Assembly: GCA_037954235.1 (NCBI GenBank) | Contig: JBBMOA010000020.1 | Location: 10,988,177 to 11,052,176, forward strand | Source: Aulostomus chinensis | Lineage: Eukaryota > Chordata > Actinopteri > Syngnathiformes > Aulostomidae | Reading direction: 5' to 3' | DNA: 64,000 bases | Part shown: piece by piece, positions 28,101 to 41,600 of the stretch | Numbering within the stretch: the stretch's first letter is position 1 | Layout of the letters: every line of letters begins with the position of its first letter | The notes under the pieces: model-generated | The model's input: the letters and a program-made list of their open reading frames with translations, nothing else | What the model was told of the DNA's origin: nothing | Database searches by the model: none | Made by a program: the position numbers and the translations under genes

Positions 28101-31100
28101 TGGCGAAAAGTCTTAAAGGAATTTGTGGGGGAAACCTTTTTGGCGTTGTTGATACAGGAATGCTTGCACAAAGACTGCATTAGTTTTCTCTGTGTGGAAA
28201 GGTTTACATGGCTGATGGTGCAGGCACTCTACACCTGTAGCTAGCTAGCGAGCACCCAAACCTTTTAACATCTTTTTAAATATTTTTTTTTAAAAAGAGG
28301 AGTTCGTTACTATAGGTCCATTACATTCCTGGTAAATAATGCACTACTTAATATTACTTAATACTTTGTGCTTGTGTATTGGCTTCTTCAAGTAAATTGT
28401 GAATCTTCAGGAGGTTTCCAGAAGACATGAGTAGTTACCGACAGCATAAAGCATCTTAACTCTGCCTTGTTTAAAAAAAAAAAAAAATTTAAGTGCCAAA
28501 GTAGTAATTCTATGCCAGATTACATTTTCAAAGGAATACGGCGTTTAAATGGTTAAAATCCTGAAAATGAACTTAAATGTTTATCATGACAAAGTATAGA
28601 GTTGTAGGGAATTTTTGTATATATATTTTGAATTCATTTTATGCTTTTGAACAAAACATTTATATCATTTTCATATTTCATAAAGGTCCAACAGGAACAT
28701 AAGTACATTGTATGCTAAAAAACAACAACATTGTGAACAGATGGAGATGAATGTTTTTGGCATGTTGATACTGGCGAAAGGATCCAAACCCCCTACCCCC
28801 ATCCCCCTCCCCCTCCTCTCAATCCTAAACCTTAATTTTGGGGCTTTAGAAGTCAAATTCATCTTCATTGAGCTCCCCCTGCAGCTCGTGGGGACCAAGC
28901 ATGCCGGGCACCGACATTTGGAGGTTGCGTTTATTTTCCTGGGCCTGGCGCAGAGTCAACTCCCTCTCTTCCAGGAACAGGTGTGAAGTGTCCTCGCCTG
29001 TAAATTCCTTGATTTGTACAAGGAAATCCCTTAGGTGCTCCCTGAAAGCAGGGATATTCTTGTTAAGGCTGAACAGCCCCACCAAAAACACCTTCAACTG
29101 GGAATCTTGCAAGTGTGGGAAGACTTTCTTCAGCAGGTTTCCAATGTACTCCAGCACATGAACCTGGTTATTGACTGGGATGGCCTTCCCCTTTTCCACC
29201 TCCTCCAACATGTGAGCCAGGATGGTGGCGTGCATGGTCAGACGTGCAGTGTGAGACGAATCAGTTACCACTGACAAAATGTTCTGCAGAATGTCAATGA
29301 AGTATGTCTGGTAGAATCTCTCTGTCACTGCTTCCGATGCTGACACATTCTGCAGGATAGTGTAGAGGATCTGTAGCCCTGTGTTTGCTACATTCCTCAT
29401 TGTGTGCTTGACAGCCCAGATTACTGAGTACAGGACAATACTGAACTGGGTGGGGGTAAAGCACAAGAAGGCGTGGAAGCACTTCAAAATGGCAGCTCTG
29501 AGGAGGCTGAAGAAATTAATCCTGTGCTCCGGGAACTCCTCAAAGTCCTTGTTTATCATGTTCCAGGTGCAATCAAAGACAGCATCAAAGATTTGGGGAA
29601 TTTGGCCACTGATGTGGTCCCCAAGGCTGTTCACAATAGTTGCCATGGTGCAGAGGACCTCAGGATCCCTGGCAGCTGGAACGTTCTTCTTGTAGTCTAA
29701 AAGTACTGCATCCAACAGGGGGGGCACAAACTTATTTGCCACCACTTGAGGGTTGTCTGAGCAGCTGACCCAGCCAGAGATCAGCTTCAGAGTCTCTCTC
29801 TTCACCATCATCATGCTCCGGATCAGGGGGCACTTGGTCACCATCTCCCCATTGTTCTGGATGACCGTAGAGATGGTTTCACTGAGATACTTGTAAACGT
29901 TGAGCATGTTGAGGTAAATTTGTCCCAGTTGGACTATAAACACATGCCCGATGGCTTTGCAGGCTCTGACATTTATCTTGAGGATGCCCCCCAGCTGATG
30001 CAGTGTCATTTCTTCTTTGAGGATATCTACATTCTTGGTGGCCTGCAACATTATTCTGTCCCACTCCTGATTAGGCAGCCTCATGTACTTCTGAATCAGC
30101 TGCACCTGAACTGCCTGGTCTTCTTGAGCAGCAATCATGTAGCCAACTGCCTCAAAAAACGTGTGGATCTGCTGTGGCTGCAGGTCACAGATGATGGTGT
30201 CGATGCAGCGGAGGATCTCATCGATGAAGGGCACCGCCTCACCCTCCTGAACTTGAACAAAACTCTGTCGACACTTCTTTGCGACCATGAAAAAGGTGTC
30301 GCAAGCCATGTCTTGCACACCATCATGAGTCTCGTGCATGAATTCGAAAAGTTTTACAACAACAACCTTTAGTAACACCCAGTGGGCTCTCAGGAAGCGA
30401 GGGTACTGGCCAACCACATACATCATGTTGGAAGCTACGATGACCTTGTCTTGGCCTCTCTTCTGCTCACAGAGTTTCAGAAGGCCCTTGAAAACAATAA
30501 CAAGGAAATTCATCTCATCGTCTTCTTGCATTGCCCCACTGATTGAACCGATTGCCCAGCAGAGCGCGTTCAGGTTTCTCCAGCCCCAGTCAGACATATT
30601 AACCTGGTTTTGGAGCTTCTCTGTCATGATCCGTTGAGTGTCTGCATAGTCCAGGTGGGTGAGATACACAAGAGTCTCTCGCATGGTCTTATATAGGTTG
30701 ATGGCATCTGTGTCTTTCATGAACTCTCTGACCACCTCACCGTGGTCATTCTCTACCACAAGCACCTCCTTTGGTTTAGCCATGCGGCTCACCATCAGTG
30801 AACGCACATGTGAGAGGACACCCAGGTAAAGTTGTCTGCGTGGCGGGACGCAGTGCAGCAGAGGGGTTGCAGTGGAGGAGACAGAACACTCTCTGTAGAG
30901 CTCTCCTGCGAGATGGTTCCAATATTCAAGGCAAATTTTAAAGATCTCTGTTTCCTCCACCTTTGACAAAAGTAACATATAATGGAGGGCTTCCATGAGC
31001 ACCTCTCGCAGGTTGGGCCTCCTCTCTATAAACTGACCGTGCACTTTTTGGAAGGTGCACAAAAATAAGCTGAGATTGTGAATGAAGTTCTGCTCTTCAT

Positions 31101-32581
31101 TCTTTGCTTGGTCATAGGCCAATCTTACATCTGTGTTCAGAGGTAGTATTTGTTTAAGCAGGCACATTGTTTGGGTAAACAATGTGACAAACTTCTCCTC
31201 ATGGTTTGTGACACTGACTCCAGCAATTTCCGTCAAGCACCTCAGCACCACATTGCGAAACATGGGCACGTTCAGGAATTTGACCAAATAGCTGATGAGG
31301 TTGGACTCAAAGATGTAATCGGGTATCCCGTACTCAGCTCCAAGAATACAGTGAAGCAAGTGAAGGAGGGTCTCCAGTGTGGTGTACACCAACTGAGCAT
31401 TCTGAGAGTTGTCCATCACAAACAAGCACAGCCTGAAAATTTGGGGAAACTCATTCCGCAGGTGCTCCTTCAAGTGCTTGGCTTTCAGTTGGGTCATCTG
31501 GCCGCTGGAGAAGTCAAAGACCTCCTCGCTGAACAGTTTGAGGATGAGCATGTTGTTTTCACAGAGGCTTTCACCCGTCATACTGGCACGCACAATGTCA
31601 CCTATGAAGTTGGGCCAGTTGTTGGGCCATTCGTGCTTCAGAATCTCAACTAATACCATGTTGAGTTTGAGAAGGCACACTCTCTCTTTCTCCTTGTTTG
31701 TGGGATGAAGAGAAATTTCAATAACTGTCTGTACGACAAACTTCTTGATTCCTTCATTCTGATTCCTTGGAAGAATCTTCCAACGAGTTTTAACAAATTG
31801 CTCTAGAATCTGCAGGGCGTAATACTTTGCCTGCGTGTTCCTAGAGCTCTGCAGGATTTTGTCAACCTTGGTCCAGGCATCTGGATGGTCCTTAAGGTTG
31901 TTCAGCAACTCCTGGGCTGCTTGTTGCTGAGGTCCAGTGCCATGGTGCATGGTGTTGATAACATTCTCCAGCAAGTTCATGTCCAATGGCTGACTGAAAT
32001 CCAGCAGCTTACTGGCTGGATAGTTTTTGAACATTGTCGTTGCCTGTATAGAGATTCTAGGAATCAAACACTACGAATGCAATTGAATTTGAATCTTTCA
32101 TTTATATATCCTTGGATGACTGTCTGAGATGACTGTCTGAGATGACTGTCTGAGATGACTGTCTGAGATCATCACCGTCCTGTGTAATGTCACAAAGCCT
32201 CTCAGATCAAAGATCACTGTGTTCTCAGAATTCTACCTTGCTGGTGGTGGTGTGTGTGTGTGTGTGTGTGTGTGTTCTTGTACTTGCTACAAATTGAGGA
32301 CAAGAATATCTATTTAACCAACAGAGTGAGGACATTTTTGGAAAGTGAGGACATTTCACCCAGTCCTCAAATCTTCAAAGGGCCGTTTGAAGGTCAAGAC
32401 TTGGTTTTAGGGTTGAGGTTAGAATTAGGCTCTGGTTAGGTTTAGGGTCAGGCAGTCTGTTGAGATGGTTAGGTTTAGAGTGAGGGGCTAGGGAATGTAT
32501 GACATCACTGAAAGTCCTCACAAAGATACAAGGATGTGTGTGTGTGTGTGTGTGAGTGAGTGAGTGAGTGAGTGAGTGAGT

Positions 32582-32631
<50 letters not shown>

Positions 32632-35600
32632 AAGCATGTTTTGTGTGAGACTTCTGATGCTGAGTAGCTTGTCACATGATGCCACTGACAGACTTACAGA
32701 CTGTGTTGAGTTTATCTTGCATTTTTTCGTGACATAAACGCATCAGCACCCAAGTTGGTCTCCCGCACTTTGCAAGTGATGCTAAGTTGCTAACTAACAA
32801 GAATTTCTGCCTCACCTCTGGGTGAGCTAACCTGTACGGTGGCATGTATGAACTATTCTTTCCCTGAAAATAAATCTACACTGCTGTTATAAATGTAAAA
32901 GCTGACCAAGAACATGCTGCAAAGCTTGTAATGATGACTCTCAGGCTGCAAAGTTTTGCTCCAGAAAAAAATCCCACACTACACATTAATGTGCACGCAC
33001 ACACACACACACCTCACAGTAACACAATATGCAACACCTACAGTATGTCACAAGCATTAATACCAGGTTATGCACTACTACTTCAACTGCAAATCTAGAA
33101 ACACGCAAGTGCGTGCAAGCAGGGCCTCACACCCCGCCCGTTGGGGTGAGTCGTAACTCAGAGGACTGCAAGGGCTGTGGCACCAGCAAAGTTTGGATTT
33201 TTCAAAAAGAGGAAAGCTAACACAGCCAGTGTGTGCTGCAATACTCACTATTTTCTTTCACCAGCTGGCAGTACAGGACACACTAACACACCTGCACCTC
33301 GAGGTCATGTTTCCAGCGTGAAATACACCAAAACCACAAATTGGCGCTAGCATGCCAATGCTGAGCTAATGCTAATTAGCATGTTGAAGAGTGTGAGGTA
33401 ATTCCTCTGGGCCCCAAAAACACCAAATTAGCATTACTATGCTAGCACTAGAACTACAGCTCTTATAAATCCTCCACATGATCAAATCTGTTGGAACCTT
33501 CATGTTTGATCTTGAACTTCACTAGATTGATAAACGTCCCGGCCTGTACACATGTAAGGGTTGAAGTTGACGGTCAGTCAGAGTGCCACCTATTGAGGAC
33601 AGGATATGACATTCTTTACGCTGAGAGGTCATGTACTTAGTCTGTGGATCAGATCCCACTAAAATGTGGTCTGCCACCTCAAAACACCTTGGGGACAAAC
33701 ACCTGTGAACACACTCAGTTAAATACTCAGGCCCTGAGGTGGCGGCCAAGGTTGATGCTTTGCCATAAAAAATGATACTGTGATTACTCGTCCACACATC
33801 GTAGGAGCTGGTTCAAACTTCTTATGTTTGATCGACATTCCGCCCTGAACAAATCTAAGCGTTAATATTGTCTGTAACTCGGTACATCTTGTCCTCGAGA
33901 CAACTGTAAACGACACGACACACTGCGATTAACAATATTATACCAGACGTGCGAACGTTAGTCATTTATTAAGTCATTTTGTCAACTCATGATATATTAA
34001 TTTTATGAGTATATCAAAATGTGTTTTTTTTCAACTCCCCCAGTATGGCATCACAATAAAGCTGCAGTTTGTATCATCTGTGAGAGCAAAATTTAATCAC
34101 AAGATAACTTGGTTCTAAAAGTGTATTACACACCTAAATGCATGGTTCCGGGGACGGGTGGAGCCGGGGGGTAAATCGAAAGAATGATCATTCACAAGCC
34201 TTACAACAAAACTCTCCATTACACACAAAATCGAACGATGCATGTTAAAACCAATTCAAATTCATTGTTGTAACATCTGGAGTTTTAAGAGTGCACGTAA
34301 TCCACTAAACTGTCATCAGCAGACAAAACGTGCAGCTTCTCCACTAATGTGGCCTTAACATTCCCGTGAACTTTTCTGTATTAGTGGAACTAGTTGTGTC
34401 ACTGCAGAAAACACAAAAAGCAGAAAAAAGAGGAAAACATATTGATGGAGTTGTGGCTGAATACAGAATGAGCAGGGCTTTGATACAGTATTTTGCAGAA
34501 TGAGCTTGAAGTGGTATTTGAAAAACAGTTTGGTCTCACATGGGGCAGCTGTTAGCTACCGCTACATGGAACATCTGGTTGGTGATGCTTCTCTGTCAGC
34601 TTGCTCTCACTGGCTATTGTAGATTTGTACTCAGTATTCCCTTCCTGTTCCTTTCACACTGCAGGATTTCAAGATTTGTGATCAGGGAGACTCTGATCCA
34701 GTCGGGAACATCAAGATAATGTCAGTAAACTCCTCATTCCACAGAACCATTTGGGCAGATGATCCGGTCAGATCGACCTTGAATTGGGAACATCAGTCCT
34801 CTTGTCTGGAACCAGCATTATTATTACAGTACTGTTAGTAAAGAAGAAAGTTCTCATTTTTAAAAGTACAACTGTAGAATTCCAAACAATTTAGTGCCTC
34901 ATATGGGGGGGTCCACCCTTATTGTAAGAAACAAGATAATCCCAACTTCCTTAGCGTGAAGCAAAGCTCTCAATTTTCTCACAATTTTGTTCCAGCCCTC
35001 TTCCATGACCACAAGCTTTTAGTAAAAGACAGTGAGAGTGTGATAATGGATATACAGTAGACAGCCGAGACAAGTCTGCTTCATAGGACAGCTGAGCATC
35101 GCTCCTGCGTGCTGCAGTGGCTCTTTTTCACCTCGATGTACCATTAGTTTTACTGCAATGAACAGACCAACTTGAGTTGGTTGGTATTTTTACTAATTGT
35201 AACTTTGAGAAGCTGTAACCCTCACATATTTGGCATTTTTGATATTAAAATAAGCCTAATTACTAATCTCAAGTCAAAACATTGGTAATTGCTAACTGAT
35301 CAGTAACTTGCAGCAGAGCTTAACAACAATAATATCGTTGGTTTTGTGCGATTCCTAATATGAATTGAAGGGCTTTAAATTTAAAAGCCCCATGTATTAC
35401 AAACAAAAATAGCCTGGCGGAGGAGTGTCTACATTTCTTCTCTAATAATGAAATACACATTCTTTAATATGATGTTACTTTCATGTAGGAAAAAGGTTGT
35501 ACAGCTCAGACAAGAATTATCAATCTCACACTCTCTGTCTACTCATAAAACCTTTCAATAATGCAAGATGGGTGAAGTAAGTCTGGAATAAGGTATTAAA

Positions 35601-38600
35601 ATTTATAGGAGAGTGTCTTGCAAAGGCTTTCTATTAGTCTTTTATGATTTGAAACAGAACATATACGAGGGTTTCTGCAAAACAATATTGAAAGTGCTGA
35701 CTGCAGGGTGGATCCAACACTTTGTCAAACTAGGACCATGTCTGTGTGTTTTATGCTCAGTGTCATTTACAGTCAATACATGCACACCTCTGCAATAGAA
35801 ATGAGAATGAATGGCAAAAAGCATAGGATACAAGATGTAACCCTTCAAGAGACCATGCCAAGGAGGCAGCATACTTTTGTTCTGATATTTCTGAAAGAAC
35901 ACTACAGATATTGATGCAGATAATTGGGACTGGAAGCTTGCCTAATATACTCTGAGCTCTTCATGTTAAACAGTCTGGCATTTTGCTTGCTGAGCTCATG
36001 GTTAAAAAAATAAACCAAAAACAAAACAAACTTCTCTCTCAATTATTCACGTGTTTAAAAAGTCAATAGTGTTGGTTTGCTTGTCCTTATTACTTCAGGA
36101 CTATTATGTGTTTTGAATGGACATATTATCATCTGTACTATGTGTTGTTATGGTAATTAATCTTTCTCAGTTTTTGCTTGTTGCCGAATTAAGACATTTG
36201 TCCAATTGTATTTGTTCAGTAGCCCGTTTGAGATTCTTAAATATTCCATTTTTGGGAACGTAAGTGGTCCTGACTTGTTTTTTTTACCACCTGTTGCTTA
36301 TTTCTGATGTGCGAAGCCTATTTGTGTAATCTTCCAGTAAATGTGAGAATACACCGGGTGCATCAATGCAGATCATTTTCTATTGTGAGTTAAGATGTAC
36401 AGTTCCTCTTAAGTGGGATCCAGTGCTCATAAGTAAGTTTAACTGAAAGCCTAAGTGGTCTTTTGTTAGCTCCAAAACTAAACTTTCCTCTTTTCTTGAC
36501 TTACTGGGAGCAGCCTGCTCTGTCTCAGTGGGCTCCTCTTCCGTCTTCTGAGGTGGACCCTTGATCTTATACAGCAAGGCCAGCAGGCGACCTTTTATCG
36601 AAGTATCCTGCTCTTCCTCTTCATCTTCAATTGGAATTCCTGCAAGGAGACACGCATTCCTGTCAAGACAACCTGGATTTCAACCATGCACGTTTTCATT
36701 GAACATCTGGACCAGTTTAAATGGTGTTTTTTTCTACTGCGAAGGAAGGAAAACATAAACATATCTTGGCTAAATCTAAAGCACGTAGCATGAACATCTT
36801 TGAGCTGTCATTAGCAGCACTTGTATGAGAAATGTGTTCATTAAGGCAGCAGCTGTACCACAGTGCAGCCGCAATTCTTCATGGAAGGCATTAAGTTCAT
36901 CCTGGATCTCTTCAGGACAGGGGCAATCCTCGCCTGCGGTGAAATTTAACAGTATGTTGATCTGGAGGAGAGAGACGAACACAAAAATTTGTTTAGAAAG
37001 GATGAGGCAGGGGAGAGGAATACAAAAAAATGCTTTGGTAAGAGGGATGGAAAAGAGGAAGAAAGGATGATACAAGTCAATATGTATATTTAATAATAAG
37101 GTCTATTGTAGGTCACAAGCTCACTATAAAGAAGCGTAAATCTGAACGTCTGTTTCTCGCAGGGCTTTTTAATAAAACACAGGAGGAACAAACAGCAATC
37201 TGCCGCTGACCACTGCTGCTAGATCCCAGTGCAGCTGGAGGCTCGAGCTTATCTGTTCTGTGTTGTAACTCAGAGGAGCCGCAACATTTAGAACATGAGC
37301 ATTCTGCAGTTGGGCAGCTCGTAACCTTGGTTTACTGTTTGAGATGCCGCTTTGTTGTGTGTGTACTCGGCACAAGACCAAGTAATCTGAACAGAAAAGA
37401 ACTGAGAGGAACGTCTGGAGATACTGCGCAGGATGAGTAATGTTCTAGCCCCCTTCCCTCCCTACGTTGGCCCAGAGAGAGGAATGGCTGCTAATGAGGC
37501 CTGGTCATTAGGTACAACGATTGCAGCCTCCAGCAGGAAGATGCCATTATACACGTTGAGCTGGAAAACACTGACTGCAGGTGGTGGAAGTGAAATCTAG
37601 GGAATACAACCAATACTAAACCACAGCGTTATCATCATTTTGTTGATCTATAAAATTTATATAACAAATAGTAAAAAAAAAAAAAACAGTAGAGAGCAAG
37701 AACAATAACAAAAAACAAACATTTCAGAAAGAAAATGGAAGCAGCACAAGCTTTAATGTCTGTCAAATGATCATTTCAAGTATGAAAACTGGGAGACACC
37801 TCATTCATTATCTGTCCTATCGAAAGACAAAAGTCAGCTTGATAAGCGAGTGAGTGTTGAGCTGTTGTGAGTGTAGAGGGGAGGGGTTGAACTTGGTCTA
37901 CAGGACAGAGGCTGGGGCACAAGGATGCTTTTCTGAGCCTGAACATGGCTCAGTGCAATCTCATCATGGCACCCGCCTGGTTTTTTTATGAGCACAAGTA
38001 ATGATTAAGGATGTAATCGTAGTGATGTTCTGGGTCACGACTGATAAAGATTTGGTCAATGGCAAATAGTTTTTGCCCAAAACTTTATTTGCTTGTGTTT
38101 TTTTTTTTTTAACCTTTATTCCCCCTTTTATTCCAAGGGGGAAAAGGTCTATCTTCTACCTTTCTGAAACAATGTTTAACGTAACATTTCACAAAGGATA
38201 AACATTGGCCATAGTTATCTGTGAATGCTGTCTTATCTACCAATAGGCTGTTGCTGGTCAACAGTTATTATCGGCCTATACTGATACATTAGTGCATCCC
38301 TGGTTGTGCAACACCTTTGTAAAAACAATCCCAGAATGCAATGTAGGAGTCACTGATTTATAAGAGATGACATGTATCTTGTTAGAGAAACATTAGCAGC
38401 ATGAGTTCAGGCTCAGCAGATTTTTGACAGTAAAACCTAAAATGCACACCTGTGGGTGACTTCTTGTGGACCTACCTGCTCTTGTGGCGGTGAGCGAAAC
38501 TCTTTGGTTTTCTTGGCAGTGACGGCAGCAGACATGTTGAGTGCCTGCATGAGCTCATTGTAGCGGAACTTCTGGTTGTACTGCAGCTTGGACACAAAGT

Positions 38601-41600
38601 TGTCTGAGAATGAGACGATGGCCTCGATGCGGTGCTTGAGCTCGCAGTCACAGAAGTAGTGCAGCAGCTCGCACATCTGCCGAGGAGAGTTGGAAGAAGA
38701 TTCAGCAGGGATTTGTGTCTCCAACCGTGTCTGTATTCTTGGATGTGGTTTTTGAACTATCTCCATCATACATGGATTCAAGGTTATTTAGTTTTAATGT
38801 TCAATAAGTTTTTTGTCACTGAAAGGAATATTCATGCCCAAATATTGCAATTTTATTTGCACTCAGTCTTTTCTCTGTTAGACAGAGATCATAAAAGCAC
38901 TGAAATGAGGAATACCAAATTAAATGCAACTTAAAACTCTGCCAGGTAACTACCTTCAAACTTACTTAATCACTACAGCATGCAGGTTTTCATGAGCATT
39001 TTCATCACCTGGCGTTTGACAGACTCAGGCAAAGACTTCTCCAGCAGACCTTTCACCAGTGGTTTACTCTCCTTGGTCTCTTCCTCCCCCGCCTCCACGG
39101 CCTTCTCCTCATTCTTGCTCACCTCCTCCTTCTCCCCACCAGCAGCCAGTTCCTCCCCCTTTGTCTCCTCAGAATCCTTGGGTTCCCCAAACACATTGGG
39201 GTCAATCAGGAGCAGAATCAGTCTCACCTCCTCGCTGGTTAGGACTCCCATGATTAATAGTGTTCCAATCAGCTTGAGGATTGGGACAAATTGGTACTCG
39301 ACACTTCCGCCTACTGGATCTCTAATATGGGTGCCCCCGCCCTGCACAGCCTCTGTAAGCATGCTGATGGCTTTCTCTTTCAGGATGCCCAGGGGTATCT
39401 GGGGGCTGTGGAGATACTGCTGGCGCTTTGTGTTGATGATGCAGACAGGGGAGAAATTGACTCGAGGTGTCAAGGAGGTGCTCCGACCCACACCAGGCAG
39501 TGAATGACGTTTGGACTCGTCAGGGAACAGCTTGATGGAGCGTGTCTCATCTGTCACAGGGATGATGAATTCATTGTTCATCATTAGCCGAGCCTCCTTC
39601 GCTGTCTCTAGATGGATGCTGAGGATGAGAGCGAGAATCAGTCAAATCTCTGTTTAAGTCTGACAGTGTTTGACGTTACACTAATCAGTAGGGCATTCTT
39701 CTGTTTTCTGGGTTAGAAATTAATCTCTCCAGTGTTTTACAAATGAGCTGTGTCACTGCACCAAATCCTCATAATATATTTGTTGGACGATGTTAATGAA
39801 TATGTTGTTGTTGTTAATGAATGCCTTTATGCTGCCCTGCCTAGTTATCAAAACTGACTGTTTCCCCACCCACATGGAGTTGAACACATTGACTACATTC
39901 ATCATTTATCTAAACCGTATCTGTCTGTGGTTACATAAAAACCCAACATTTTAGTGAGATACAGGTACATCCATCCTCCCCATTGCCCGACAAAAGGATG
40001 GATACATTTCTCTCCTTGGTGTGTGCATTAGGCAGGTGAGAACCATAAAGTCTGACTGACCGCTAATTAGCTTAGCACAATGACTAATAGTGGATGGGAA
40101 GTGTGACCGTACCTCAGTCAAAAGTCATCAAATACACTTTCTTCCAAACTAGTCTTTGTCTGCATCAGGATAACAATTGCCATGAAATAACAATTTTGAA
40201 GTGAGTTTCTGTGGGTCTCAGTCCCCTAAAGCAGCACAGAGGAGAGAAGGGTATCTATCTTCTTGCCTGAATCTGGAGATAATGGGCGATAAGCGTTTTC
40301 AAAAAAAGTTTATTCGTCGCTTTAAGAGGAAAATCTGTTTTGACATTATGTTTAGACAGACTGCACTGGTACAATAGGTATCTGTGGAACAATAAAAGTA
40401 AAGTGGAGGCATTGCAAATATTGACATCACAAACTGACTTGTTACTAGGGCAACAGTTGAAATTAAGCAGAAATAATCAAAGTTTTAAAAATACAATTGA
40501 AAAAAACACTACATAATCATGTTAAATTTCAAGCAAGCAAACCTCATGAGGACACTGTAGAAGCCCTCTCTCAACATGCCAGAGAGGTACTGGTTGTCGA
40601 TGGTGTAGAGGAGCTGTGATTGGTCTAAATGGCTGCAGAGGGCATGAGCAACACGAGTGTTTCCCAGGGCACAAAGGGCACAGTACAGCTTGAGTGTGTG
40701 GTAGTGGAACTTCCTCAGGTCGTCATGCTCAGATAACTCCAGGATATCCAAACACCTACAAAAAGAAAGGGTATTCTTTTTAATTAACAGAGTGAAGAAT
40801 TGGTTTCCCACAGTGGTGCAGTGGTCAGCACTGTCACCTCACATCAAGAAGGTTCTGGGTTCGAGTCCCGGCTCCAGCACAGGATCTTCCTGTGTGGAGT
40901 CTCCATGTTCTCCCTGTTCCTGTGTGGGTTCTCTCTGGTACTCCAGCTTCCTCCCACAGTCCAAAGACATCAAGAGGGGACAAGGCTGATTGATACTCTA
41001 TATTGACCGTAGGTGTGAATGTGAGTGTGAATGGTTGTCTGTCTATCTATATGTGTTGGCCCTGTGACAGACAGCTGGGATAGGCTCCAGCCCCCCCCCC
41101 CCCCCCCCCCCCAACAGACAATGGATGGATGGAATTGTTTTCCTTTCTGTAATGTGCACAGGACTTAAAAAACACCAATGGATCCTGTCTTTACATTTTT
41201 AAAGACAATGTAAATAAAACACGTGTTGAGGGTCGAACTTGTCAAATGGTCCAACTTAGAGTGAGTTGATATGTTACAGCCCTCCAATCTATCTTCTAGT
41301 TGCACACCTGTTCTCTTCTGGGATATGCACAGCCATCATCTGCAGTGGTTCCAGACACTGAACCACCCAGCCATGCCTCTCGCTGACTCGAGCAGTCTCC
41401 ACATTGAGAAAGGTGTTTGGCATGCGGCTCCACAGCACAGCCATGATGGTCTGCACGTCCAGTTTTGGTGGGCACTGAGGCACTGGGTTCTTGTGCTCGC
41501 TCTTAAATATGGCAGAGGAGAGGGGCATGGCATCCTGGGAACAGAGGGAGGAAAATAAGGAGGAGGACAAGTAATGTATTCATTTAATGAAAACTAACTT

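Noticed and set aside
28471..28487. Poly(A) tail of the XPO1 retrocopy
   Set aside because: The A run is on the plus strand, so it is T in the sense of the retrocopy and cannot be its tail.
29920..30372. 150-codon plus-strand frame
   Set aside because: Antisense shadow of the XPO1 retrocopy with no independent family resemblance.
31150..31653. 167-codon plus-strand frame
   Set aside because: Antisense shadow of the XPO1 retrocopy.
32035..32067. Eleven extra N-terminal codons in the XPO1 retrocopy frame
   Set aside because: They begin with TTG right after an in-frame TAG; the first ATG is at 32034 and fits the family N terminus.
32115..32166. CRISPR-like array
   Set aside because: The 13-mers are head to tail with no spacers, in a vertebrate genome.
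38980..39507. 175-codon plus-strand frame rich in Ser/Pro
   Set aside because: Antisense of ryr3 exon e25; composition follows from the Glu/Lys-rich sense strand.
40809..40880. tRNA gene
   Set aside because: A and B box-like sequences are present but the rest does not fold as a tRNA; it is the head of a SINE with a target-site duplication.
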